DNA from: SFHK01 sp963618055
GTDB taxonomy: Bacteria > Bacillota > Clostridia > Christensenellales > Aristaeellaceae
DNA: 64,000 bases
Direction of reading: 5' to 3'
NCBI GenBank assembly: GCA_963618055.1
Contig: CAVERI010000003.1
Span: forward strand, 1-64,000
Part shown: positions 17,416 through 25,816 of the stretch, one piece after another
Layout: each line of letters opens with the position of its first letter
Numbering within the stretch: position 1 is the stretch's first letter
The notes under the pieces: generated by a model
What the model was told of the DNA's origin: nothing
Database searches by the model: none
The model's input: only the letters and a program-made list of their open reading frames with translations
Position numbers and translations under genes: made by a program

Positions 17416-17885
17416 CGAATCTCCTCCCCGGATAACAGTTCCTTCAATTTCTCGCGCCCGCGCTTCATTCGCGTCTTCACCGTGCCCGGACGCGTTCCGA
17501 GCATGCGCGCGACCTCGTCCACGCGGTAGCCCTCAATGTAGTGTAAAAGAATCGGCGTGCGCAGCTTTTCGTCCAGCATGAGAAGCGCGTCGTAAAGCGC
17601 CCTGTCGCCCGCTCGATCCGGCGCGGCGCGCTCCGGCATCGCTTCCTCCGGAAGAAACCGCCGCTTCCGCTTCTGCATGCTGTGACAGACGTTCAGCAGG
17701 ATGCGTATCACCCACGTGTCGAAATACGCGTCCTCGCGCAGCGTGTCCGCCTTCTCCCACGCCCTGCGCAGTGCCTCCTGCACCGCGTCCTCGCGGTCAC
17801 AGCCCTCGCGAAACTGCGAGGCGCAAACGCGATACAGCACGGGTATCAGCACCGCGATTCGGTTCGTAAATTCTTGGCTCGTCAT
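17409..17885 (-). CDS. ECF-type RNA polymerase sigma factor
   Basis: A 158-residue sigma-70 family factor. Region 2 contains DREDAVQEALRRAWEKAD and FDTWVIRILLNVCHSMQKRK; region 4 contains TPILLHYIEGYRVDEVARML followed by GTRPGTVKTRMKRGREKLK. The ATG at 17885 is chosen because AAGGAG ends 7 bases upstream; two earlier ATGs are closer to or upstream of that site. It is followed by the putative anti-sigma gene with a 7-base overlap. Such pairs usually control envelope or stress genes and often their own operon. Confidence 0.93.
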   Translation of the reverse strand: MTSQEFTNRIAVLIPVLYRVCASQFREGCDREDAVQEALRRAWEKADTLREDAYFDTWVIRILLNVCHSMQKRKRRFLPEEAMPERAAPDRAGDRALYDALLMLDEKLRTPILLHYIEGYRVDEVARMLGTRPGTVKTRMKRGREKLKELLSGEEIRW

Positions 17886-17996
17886 GTACATGCTCCTTCG
17901 CTTTCCTGACCGGTCACCTGTTAGACTCACGAGCCCACGCTATGGTTTTTGGAACGCGAAAAAAACTCACCGTTTTGAGATGGCTCCGCGCATGAT

Positions 17997-18030
17997 TTAA
18001 GGCAACACCGCAAGCAAGGTGTTGCCTTAA
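17997..18030 (-). terminator. Terminator of the 18-24 kb minus-strand operon
   Basis: A 13-base-pair perfect stem (TTAAGGCAACACC and its complement, 17997-18009 with 18018-18030) encloses an 8-base loop, 22 bases past the stop of the upstream minus-strand gene. No long U tract is present. Confidence 0.75.
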
Positions 18031-18051
18031 AGGGGATGCGTGTCGTTCGCG

Positions 18052-19782
18052 TTATACGAAGAGCTTCACCGCGAACTCGCCCCGCTCGTTTGGCGCAATT
18101 TTGTATTCCGTGCAGAGGAAGCCGGGATTCAGGTTGAAGCTCTTTTCGCGGGAGAGAAGCGCGCCCGTTTCCATCTCGGCGGCAGCGCTGCCCTGAACGA
18201 TGGGCAGGTAATAAACGGCCTGATCGGCAATCGCCGCGTCCACCCTGCCGTGAATGCGCACGCAGTCCTTCGCGAAGGTGTAGGTGAGCGTGCAGGCGTA
18301 GTTCTCCGGAATCGGCGCGTTGTGGTTATCGCACAGCACGGCGCTGGCGCGGATGACAACGGTATCGTCGCGCTCCTCGGCGTTCATGGAGGCGTGGAAA
18401 TCGTAGTGGTTGGCGTAGCGGACGCCGCTTTTTACCAGCTCGACGCGGGGGCATACGGAGCGGTGCTCGGCCTTTTTCAGGGAAAGCTGCTGGTTGTGAA
18501 TCTCGTGCATGCTGTAGTCCACCGCGCCGACGGCGATAACCGGGCCGGTCTTACGGTTCCACAGAAGGTTCAGCGCGCCGCCGGAGGCATGGCCGCCGGT
18601 CATATAGTTGAAGTCATACGCGGTCACGTTGGCGCGCCAGTCGCCCACGCCGATGCGATAGCTGTCGATTTCCGAATAGTATTTCAGGCCGCTGAAATTG
18701 TCGGAGGGCAGGGGCATGCGCTCCAGATCCTCAAAGCCGCTGTCCAGCGCGCCGGCCAGCACCTTTGCGTGGCAGAAGGTGTGGTGGGAGCAGGCATGCT
18801 CGCCGTGCGCGTAGTAGTCGCGGCCGCCGAACAGCAGGCCATCGTGCGTGCATTTTTCGTACAGCTCCAGATTGCGCAGCGCGGCTTCCGCGAACACGGG
18901 ATCCTGCTTTCCGAGATGGAACAGCACCTCCTGACAGCCGTCGCTGGTGCGGCTGCCCCAGTACGTCCACTTGAACGCGCGCGTGCCGATGCTGTTGTCC
19001 CACGCGCCGTCGGGCAGCATGAATTCCAGATGCGCGCGGTAGCTGTCGACGAAGACGTTGAACGCTTCCTTGTCGCCGCTTTCCATCGCGTAGCGGCACA
19101 GAGAGGGGAGGGATTCCTCCACATTGTAGCCGCCCATGTCGATCGCGTAGCAGCCCTTTTCGCTGACCGCGTCGTTGGGCTGTCCCTCGCCGAACAGAAG
19201 CCCGTTTGCGCTGATGTGCCTCATGCAATAACGCGCGAGCTCGTGCGCCAGCTGGCGGTAATCGTCCCGGTCGAAGTAATTGCCCAGCAGCGCCATGGCG
19301 TTGCAGTTGGTGGCAAAGTAGTTGATGTTCGTGCGCATGCCGAGCCGCAGGTTCTGAAACAGCCAGTCGCCCATCCGAAGCAGGCGCGCTTCCCATTCGC
19401 GCTTCGTCTGCGCGTCCAGCAGGTGGCCGTGCTTTTTCAGCGCGTCGCAAAGCGAAACGGCATTGAAAACGGTAATGCCGTTCCACGTGGACTGTGCGTC
19501 GTTGTACAGGCCGCCGTCGTCACAGAGCATGGTTTCGCCCCACCGGAAGAGCTTCTTCGCCGCGTCCAGATACTTCTGGTCGCCGGTCGCGTCCGCCATG
19601 TACATCATCGGATAGATCGCGTCGTGGCAGCGCCCGTGAATGACCTGACAGGCAGGGCAGAGAATCGCGCCGTCAAAGCGCGCGTTCCCCGGCATGGAAA
19701 TCTGAAGATGAATCAGCTCGTCGCACCACGCCTGCAGCAGATGGAAGGTTTTGCCCTGAAGCTCGTTTTTCGTAATGATCAT
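18052..19782 (-). CDS. Putative alpha/alpha-barrel carbohydrate-active protein
   Basis: A 576-residue protein without signal peptide or membrane segment. The first about 380 residues look like an alpha/alpha-toroid, with repeated helices rich in Trp, Tyr and His (HDAIYPMMYMADATGD, NYFATNCNAMALLGNYF, ACSHHTFCHAKVLAGALD). The last about 200 are beta-rich. This shape occurs in polysaccharide lyases, heparinase II/III-like proteins and some glycosidases; I cannot assign a family. The ATG at 19782 has GGTGAG just upstream; another ATG at 19800 lacks a ribosome site. It is 53 bases downstream of RNase Z and nagA on the same strand, which hints at amino-sugar or glycan catabolism. The function is inferred only. 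Confidence 0.6.
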   Translation of the reverse strand: MIITKNELQGKTFHLLQAWCDELIHLQISMPGNARFDGAILCPACQVIHGRCHDAIYPMMYMADATGDQKYLDAAKKLFRWGETMLCDDGGLYNDAQSTWNGITVFNAVSLCDALKKHGHLLDAQTKREWEARLLRMGDWLFQNLRLGMRTNINYFATNCNAMALLGNYFDRDDYRQLAHELARYCMRHISANGLLFGEGQPNDAVSEKGCYAIDMGGYNVEESLPSLCRYAMESGDKEAFNVFVDSYRAHLEFMLPDGAWDNSIGTRAFKWTYWGSRTSDGCQEVLFHLGKQDPVFAEAALRNLELYEKCTHDGLLFGGRDYYAHGEHACSHHTFCHAKVLAGALDSGFEDLERMPLPSDNFSGLKYYSEIDSYRIGVGDWRANVTAYDFNYMTGGHASGGALNLLWNRKTGPVIAVGAVDYSMHEIHNQQLSLKKAEHRSVCPRVELVKSGVRYANHYDFHASMNAEERDDTVVIRASAVLCDNHNAPIPENYACTLTYTFAKDCVRIHGRVDAAIADQAVYYLPIVQGSAAAEMETGALLSREKSFNLNPGFLCTEYKIAPNERGEFAVKLFV

Positions 19783-19835
19783 GCTTCTCACCGCTTTCAT
19801 GATGGTCGTTTCGAAAATTCTTGCCTGAACGAGGG

Positions 19836-20732
19836 TCAGACGAAATTCAGCGTTTCCTTCAGGCCGCATTCGCCCATTTGAAGGCGGGGGAAGAGGGTTT
19901 GCATTTCTTCCAAGTATTCCTCCGGATGCGGCGTAGCGGGGCTGAAGTGGGTGAGCCAGAGGCGGGCGGGCTGCGCGTCGCGGGCGATCTGCGCGGCTTC
20001 GCGCATCGTCATGTGATGCGTGAGGCGGGCGCGCTCGTCCTTTTCAGGGTCGCCGAACATGCCCTCGAGGACCATCAGGTCGCATTCTCTGCCCAGACGA
20101 ACCATGTCCGCGACGGGACGCGTGTCGGTGGCATACAGCAGGGAAAGTCCGCGCCGGGCTTCGCCGAGCACGTCCTCCGGGCGGAAGCCGTCCAGTGCCT
20201 CCCCGGCCTGCAAACGGCTCCACAGGGAAAGGGGAACGCCGTTTTGCCGCGCCTTCGCGGAATCGAACTTGCCGGGGCGATCCAGATACAGCGCGTAGCC
20301 GAAGCAGGGCATGCCGTGGTCGGCGGGGAAGGCGACGGCGCGCAGGCCGCCCGCGACGGAGAACGTCGCGCCCTCGGCGGGCAGCTCGTTGATTTCGATT
20401 TCGTAGGGCAGCTCCGGAACGATGACGCGCAGCGCGGACACTACGCGCTTCAGCCCCGCGGGGCCGTGCATGCGCAGGGGCGCGGTGCGGCCCTCGTTTC
20501 CGAGCGTCAGAAGCAGTCCGGGCAGGCCGCTCACGTGGTCGGCGTGGGAATGCGTGATCAGCACATCGTCAATGCACTTAAAGCGCAGGTCGGCGCAGCG
20601 CACGGCGGTCTGCGTGCCCTCGCCGCAGTCGATCAGCACGGCGCGGCCGTCGGTACGCACATATAGAGAAGTAAGAAATCGGCCGGGCAGGGGCATCATG
20701 CCGCCGCAGCCCAGCAGGCATACGTCGATCAT
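19836..20732 (-). CDS. rnz: Ribonuclease Z (MBL fold)
   Basis: A 298-residue metallo-beta-lactamase-fold protein. It shows DCGEGTQTAVR, the metal-binding THSHADHVSGLPGLL, DTRPVADM and a C-terminal LTHFSPATPHPEEYLEE with histidine. These match tRNase Z, which trims the 3' trailer of pre-tRNAs. That activity fits the serine tRNAs here without encoded CCA. The ATG at 20732 overlaps the nagA stop as ATGA. Some MBL proteins with this pattern have other substrates, so the assignment is strong but not absolute. Confidence 0.85.
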   Translation of the reverse strand: MIDVCLLGCGGMMPLPGRFLTSLYVRTDGRAVLIDCGEGTQTAVRCADLRFKCIDDVLITHSHADHVSGLPGLLLTLGNEGRTAPLRMHGPAGLKRVVSALRVIVPELPYEIEINELPAEGATFSVAGGLRAVAFPADHGMPCFGYALYLDRPGKFDSAKARQNGVPLSLWSRLQAGEALDGFRPEDVLGEARRGLSLLYATDTRPVADMVRLGRECDLMVLEGMFGDPEKDERARLTHHMTMREAAQIARDAQPARLWLTHFSPATPHPEEYLEEMQTLFPRLQMGECGLKETLNFV

Positions 20733-21919
20733 GCGCGCACGCCCTCCAGAAGCTGACAATCGTCGCGCAGCGCGCGGCCACCCGTCGCAACCAGCCTCAC
20801 GTTTACGTCGTTATCGAACAGCACAAAGTCGGCGGCGCAGCCCGGAGCGATTCGTCCGAGCCTCGTTTCGCCGATTCGCGCGGCTGGGTTCAGCGTCGCC
20901 ATGCGCACGGCCTCGGCCATCGAAACGCCCGCCCTGCGCATATGGAAGACCAGCCGATCCATCGTGGCGGCGGAACCGGCGAAGGCCGTGCGGTCGGGCA
21001 GCTTCATCACGCCGTCCTCGTACAGCGCGCGAACGCCGTTGAACTGCGTGTAGATTTCGCCCTCCTTCAGATTGTCCGCGGCGGCAAACTCCAGCCCGTC
21101 GGTGATGAGGATGATGCTTTCCGCGCCGCGGCAGCGATAGATCAGCTGCAGCAGCGGGATGGGCAGGTGCCGCCCGTCGGCAATCACCTGAACAGTGTAT
21201 TCATCGAGGTTCAGACCCGCTTCGATCACACCGGGCACGCGGAAGCCGCCCACGCGCACGATGCCGCTGCACGCGGAGTACAGGTGCGTAATGTCGCGGT
21301 AGCCGTGCGCGGCGGCCTCGACCACCTGATCGTAGGTGGCGTTTGAGTGCGCGATCGACGCGACGATGCCCTTATCCGCCAGCCTGTCGCCGAGCGCCAT
21401 GCCGCCGTCCAGCTCCGGCGCGGCGCCCATCATGCGCACGGAGGGGCAGACGGAAAGAAATTCGTCGAGGTTCAGATCCTTCGGCAGGGTCAGCGCGCCG
21501 GGCGCCTGCGCCCCGGCCTGCGCCGGGTTCAGGCACGGCCCCTCCATGTGCGCGCCCAGAATGCGGAAGGGCGCGTCCGCGCGGCGCGCTTCCTCAATGG
21601 CGGAAACGGCGCGCAGCAGCATATCCCTCGGCGCGGCCAGCGTGGTGGGCAGGATGGAGGTTGTGCCGTGCAGCGCGTGCGCCCGGCACATGGCAAGCAC
21701 GTCCTGCGCACGGCCGCTCATCGGCGTGCAGCGCCCGCCGCCGTGCACGTGAAGGTCGATAAAGCCGGGGGCGAGGTACAGCCCGCGCGCGTCGACGGAG
21801 GGAACGCCCTCCAACGGCCGCGCGGCGATCTCGGCAAACAGGCCGTCGCGCACGACGACCGCACCGGCGGTTTCCTCAAGCGGCGTGAGAATTTTTGCGT
21901 TCAAAATCTGATACAGCAT
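20729..21919 (-). CDS. nagA: N-acetylglucosamine-6-phosphate deacetylase
   Basis: A 396-residue amidohydrolase. The metal-site HVHG follows LYLAPGFIDL, GAHMEGPCLNPAQAGA is the usual EGP box, and IAHSNATYDQV, DITHLYSACSG, ADGRHLP and ILITDGLE supply the remaining active-site His and Asp. NagA converts GlcNAc-6-P to glucosamine-6-P and acetate. NagB is not in the window. AGGAGA lies 6 bases before the ATG. Its neighbours are a surface lipoprotein gene 14 bases upstream and RNase Z overlapping downstream. Confidence 0.93.
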   Translation of the reverse strand: MLYQILNAKILTPLEETAGAVVVRDGLFAEIAARPLEGVPSVDARGLYLAPGFIDLHVHGGGRCTPMSGRAQDVLAMCRAHALHGTTSILPTTLAAPRDMLLRAVSAIEEARRADAPFRILGAHMEGPCLNPAQAGAQAPGALTLPKDLNLDEFLSVCPSVRMMGAAPELDGGMALGDRLADKGIVASIAHSNATYDQVVEAAAHGYRDITHLYSACSGIVRVGGFRVPGVIEAGLNLDEYTVQVIADGRHLPIPLLQLIYRCRGAESIILITDGLEFAAADNLKEGEIYTQFNGVRALYEDGVMKLPDRTAFAGSAATMDRLVFHMRRAGVSMAEAVRMATLNPAARIGETRLGRIAPGCAADFVLFDNDVNVRLVATGGRALRDDCQLLEGVRA

Positions 21920-21933
21920 GGCTCGTCTCCTGT

Positions 21934-24300
21934 CTATTGCTCGCGAAAGCTGCGTATGCGCCGAATGCGATAGAAATGATCCAGATAATCGGAAATCGTA
22001 TAAACCGAGGCGGAAATCGTGTTTATGGACGGTTCGCTGCCGCCCTGCTCGATGAACACGCCCTGCGTGTGGTTTTCGTCCGCCCAGTAGAGGAACATGA
22101 TCACGTGCGAGTTGTGGCGCACGAGAATGTCCCCGGCGCGCAGCGTAGAGGCGTCGGTAATCGCCCGCAGCCGGTCGTCCTTGAGCAGCGTGTCGGTTTT
22201 TACGTCCTTATTCTTATAGTCCGCGTAGCCGAACATCGCCAGCGCGACAAAGGAGGAGCAGTCGTTGCCGGCGTAGTTGCGCGTGAATTTGCCCTCCTGA
22301 TTGAGAAGGTAGTATTTTTCGCCCTCGACCGGCACATATTTCTTTTCCTCCAGCGCGCGCTTCACGGTATAGGTGTGGAAGGAATTGTAGCTGGACATGT
22401 ACGGAAGGCCGTAATACACGATGCCGGGCTTGAAATCCTTCGCGCCGTCCTCGGAATTGGTGTCGTTCCAGTAGGCCTGCACGCTCGTGACCATCCACGG
22501 GAAGGCGTACATTTCAAAGGCCGCATCGACGATTTCCCCGCGCTTCTCGGCCTCCTGCGCGGGAATGGTTCCCGCGGCGCTCAATTCGTCCAGCGCGTGA
22601 TGCGTACACAGGCGGATTTTTTCAATGGCGGCGAGATTGTCGTCGATTTCGTCCACGGTCGTGCGGCGCGCGGGCATGAGCAGCGTGTATTCATCGTCCT
22701 CCACGGTGACGGAATAGTCGATGTACAGCGCGGAATTAAGCGCGCTCTGTGCGCGCACGGTGGCCACGCCGCGCGAACGGGCGACGGGAGCGCCATCCTC
22801 GGAAACGGAAACGATGCTTTCGTCGCTGGACAGCCACACCACCGAACGGTCGGCGGATTCAGGCGTAAACGAAAGGGAGACGGAAAGGCGTTCGCCCGCG
22901 CGCAGCACGTAGCGCTCCTTCTTTCCGGCGTCGGTCATCGTGCGCGGACACAGATTGTCGGCCACGGTGACCTTCATTTCGGCGTACATGGAGGGATCCC
23001 GGTAGGAGCTCACGCGAAGGGTGGCCTCGCCGTACATGGCCGCGACGATGCTGCCATCCTCATTTATATAGGCGACTTCGGGATTTGAGGATTCATACAC
23101 CAGCGCGCGGCTCGCGTCCTCGGGATACAGCGTAAGCCCCAGCGGCGCGGTGTCGCCCCGCTTCAGCGCGAGCTCGCCGGAGGAAAGCAAAAGCTGCTGA
23201 ATCGCCTTGCCGTATTTCACGCGCACGGGGATTTTCGAAAAGACCTTGTTCGTGTATACGGAATACACAAATACGTCCGTCGTACCCTCTCCGACGGCGG
23301 TCACTACGCCGTCTGCCGTCACGCTGGCGACGCTTGCGTCGGCGCTTTTATAGGAAATGGCGGCGTTCAGCGTCTGCGGGAAGATCACCACGTCCAAGGC
23401 CTGCGTCTGCGAGGGCTCGAGCGTGATGGGCGAGGGATAAACGACAATGCGCTCCGGCACGCGCTCGTCCGTCACGGTCAGCGCCAGCCGATCCTGCACG
23501 CGGGTGTCGCGCGCGGAGGCCGCGAGAATTTCACACTGTCCGTAGCCCACGGCGGTAATGTGGCCGTCGTCGTCCACGGTGGCGACGGTGGTATCACTGG
23601 ACTTGTAGCGGACGATTGCCGACGCGTCCTCCGGCGCGGTCGAGGCTTCTACGGATAAGGCTTCGCCCACGGCGAGCGTCGCTTCATGCTGGCTCAGCGT
23701 CACGCTGTCCGGCGCGGATTTGTATTTCACGGTTACGATGACCTGCGCGCTGACGCTGTGATCGCGCGCGGAAACGACCTTCAGAAGCGCGGTGCCCTCA
23801 CGCTTGGCCGTGAGCACGTTGTTTTCGTCCACGGAGACGGCGGAGGGATTGTTCGTGCGCCACAGAAGCGAGGAATCCGCGCCCTCGGGCAGCACGGTTA
23901 CGTTCAAAGAAAGAGTCTGGGTGGGCTCGATGGTGATGCGCTCCGGAAGTCCGGTCAGCGCCGTGGGCAGCAGGCTGCTGGTCACGGTCACGTTCACCTG
24001 CGCGAAAACCGTGCTTTCCCCGGGCGCGTAGGCCGTGACGGTGCAGCTGCCGGTCTTCAGCGCGGTGATAAGCCCGTCCTCCACGGTGAGCACGGAGCGA
24101 TCGGACGAGACCCAGACGATTGTCTGGTCGGCTTCCGCGGGAAGCACGCTCGCCGTAAGCGGATGCGTGCGTGCGGTCGCCATGTCGATGGAAACCTGCG
24201 TCTCGCTGAGAATGATGCACTCTGCCGCGGTTTCGGCCCGCGCGCAGCCCAGAAGCAGAAGCATCAGCAGAACGGGAAACAGGATGGTCTTTCGAATCAT
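21934..24300 (-). CDS. Lipoprotein with Ig-like (Big_2) repeats and NlpC/P60-like domain
   Basis: A 788-residue exported protein. Its signal peptide ends in LLLLGC, a lipobox. About six bacterial Ig-like domains of the Big_2 type fill residues 30-550, recognisable by repeated VSSD/KSSD..VATV..DG.ITAVGYG-like patterns. After a helical linker, the C-terminal 190 residues hold a cysteine-peptidase-like domain with GNDCSSFVALAMFGY (candidate Cys) and LRAGDILVRHNSHVIMFLYW (candidate His). This resembles NlpC/P60 or related amidase folds. A role in cell-wall turnover is plausible. GGAGGC precedes the ATG at 24300. It opens the nagA-rnz operon. Confidence 0.82.
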   Translation of the reverse strand: MIRKTILFPVLLMLLLLGCARAETAAECIILSETQVSIDMATARTHPLTASVLPAEADQTIVWVSSDRSVLTVEDGLITALKTGSCTVTAYAPGESTVFAQVNVTVTSSLLPTALTGLPERITIEPTQTLSLNVTVLPEGADSSLLWRTNNPSAVSVDENNVLTAKREGTALLKVVSARDHSVSAQVIVTVKYKSAPDSVTLSQHEATLAVGEALSVEASTAPEDASAIVRYKSSDTTVATVDDDGHITAVGYGQCEILAASARDTRVQDRLALTVTDERVPERIVVYPSPITLEPSQTQALDVVIFPQTLNAAISYKSADASVASVTADGVVTAVGEGTTDVFVYSVYTNKVFSKIPVRVKYGKAIQQLLLSSGELALKRGDTAPLGLTLYPEDASRALVYESSNPEVAYINEDGSIVAAMYGEATLRVSSYRDPSMYAEMKVTVADNLCPRTMTDAGKKERYVLRAGERLSVSLSFTPESADRSVVWLSSDESIVSVSEDGAPVARSRGVATVRAQSALNSALYIDYSVTVEDDEYTLLMPARRTTVDEIDDNLAAIEKIRLCTHHALDELSAAGTIPAQEAEKRGEIVDAAFEMYAFPWMVTSVQAYWNDTNSEDGAKDFKPGIVYYGLPYMSSYNSFHTYTVKRALEEKKYVPVEGEKYYLLNQEGKFTRNYAGNDCSSFVALAMFGYADYKNKDVKTDTLLKDDRLRAITDASTLRAGDILVRHNSHVIMFLYWADENHTQGVFIEQGGSEPSINTISASVYTISDYLDHFYRIRRIRSFREQ

Positions 24301-24402
24301 GAAAAGCCTCCGTAAGGAAGATGTCTTAAAAAAACCCATCCCATTATGACATAAGCGGGAGCGTTATGCAAGCGCAAAAATGCAAAACCTTCCACGGCGC
24401 GA

Positions 24403-24431
24403 TTGACGATTGCTGGAAATCAGGATATAAT
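24403..24431 (+). promoter_or_regulatory. Promoter of the WG-repeat gene cluster
   Basis: TTGACG (24403-24408) and TATAAT (24426-24431) are spaced by 17 bases. Confidence 0.78.
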
Positions 24432-24469
24432 GACTGTAAATAAACGCATACGATGGAGGGAGGATTCCT

Positions 24470-25629
24470 ATGAAAAGACACGTCGCGCTTCTGCTTTCGA
24501 CGCTGCTTCTGCTGACGTTCGCCGCGCAGGCGCAGACAATCGCGCTTCAGACCGACCCGCCGCTGTATATCGTGGAAAGCTATCCGGACAACTGGGAATC
24601 CTGCTATGATCTTTTGGACGCAGACGGAAACGTCGTTCAGGCGCACTGGGCGGATTCCGTAGTCCGAAAGGACGAAGTGCTGATAATCCGGCAGAACGGT
24701 CTTATCGGCTACATGGGCTATGACGGGAACTGGCTCGCCGAGCCGCAGTTTGACGACGTGCGGAATTTCTCAGAGGGAATGGCCGCGGCGCAGGCGGGCG
24801 AGCTGTTCGGTTATATTGATTCGAATTACGCGTGGGTTGTGCCGCCCATGTTCGACGAAGCGAATCTGTTTTCAGGCGGCATGGCGCCGTGAAGAAGAAC
24901 GGATTGTGGGGCTATGTCGACACGGCGGGAAGCCTTGTGATTGAACAAAAATTCGATGAAGCGGGCGGCTTTTCCGGCGGCTGCGCGGTCGTGCGCGAGG
25001 GCGGGCGCTATGGCGTGATCGACCGAACCGGTGCGTTCCGGTGTCCGCCGACATATGAAAGGCTGTCCCCGTTCTGCGCCGGCGTGTTTAAAACGGAGGA
25101 CGGCGGACTGGTTGTTCTGCTGGATAAAACGGCCGAGTATCTGTCGTCCCAGACGTATGGGCGCTTTGAGTCGGGCAAGAACGGCCTGATAAAAATTGAG
25201 AAGAACGGCCTGTACGGCCTGATCAATCTGCGGGGCAACATTGTATTGAAGCCGAAGTATGCGCAGATTGACGATTACAATGACTGGTGCGCCATTGTAG
25301 CGTATAATGAAATCGGAATTCTCGGAAAAGCCCGGGGCGGACTGCGGGCGCTTAAGGGCATGGGCGACTATTTCATCGTGAATCTTCAGGGCGAGCGGCT
25401 GTCGGAGGAGGGCTTCTGGACGGCCACCATTCAGGAGGACGGCACGATTTCGGCGGAGAACCGAAATGGAAGCCACCTGTTCGGCTTTGCGGACGGCGTG
25501 ATGTCAGAAGTGCAGACGGAAAATTCCTGTGTGAGTGATGAAGGGAGACAGAACAATGACGGATTTGGACTATGCGATGATAAAGAAGATGGAAAGGGTT
25601 ATTCCTCTGGACGGATGGGTTGTGGTTGA
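24470..25629 (+). pseudogene. WG-repeat secreted protein, frameshifted
   Basis: Reading starts at ATG 24470 with GGAGGGAGGA upstream. A signal peptide and the mature start QAQTIALQTDPPLYIV follow. The frame stops at 24890-24892 (FSGGMAP*), but the neighbouring frame continues from there with VKKNGLWGYVDTAG and more WG repeats to a stop at 25629. Alignment to the paralogue at 25817 (FSDALAAAKESTLWGYVD) fits one missing base in GCGCC^GTG near 24888. The joined product would be about 386 residues: signal peptide plus four to five WG repeats, lacking the binding-protein domain of the paralogue. It could be a true pseudogene, a sequencing error or phase variation. SD and promoter are intact. Confidence 0.75.
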
Positions 25630-25773
25630 TACTTTCTTCGGGAAGAGCATTTTCCCAGCCAATCCATTAGCGAAGCGCTTGCGGATTACATGGAAGATTA
25701 TCGGATTGACCATTTTGAGATGGGCTACCGAGATGGGGAATGTATGTACATTTATCTGGAAAGGGTATTCTGA
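25556..25773 (+). pseudogene. Small unknown gene split by an apparent frameshift
   Basis: From ATG 25556 (SD GAAGGGAG upstream) a frame reads MTDLDYAMIKKMERVIPLDG and continues naturally to about GKSIF. Beyond that point this frame becomes basic and odd (RLRITWKIIGLT) and stops at 25792. The -1 frame continues far more naturally (PSQSISEALADYMEDYRIDH then FEMGYRDGECMYIYLERVF) and stops at 25773. The switch point holds ATTTTCCCA, which contains the heptamer TTTCCCA. A one-base insertion, sequencing error or -1 slippage could explain it. The protein would be about 72 residues of unknown function. It partly overlaps the end of the frameshifted WG-repeat gene. Confidence 0.45.
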
Positions 25774-25816
25774 CCGGCGACTGCTTACATGAACAGAAGA
25801 ACGGAAGGTGAATGAA

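Noticed and set aside
18040..19881. A 613-codon plus-strand frame opposite the carbohydrate-active protein gene
   Set aside because: Val/Ala/His-rich shadow without ribosome site or domains; the minus strand has the convincing protein, start site and terminator.
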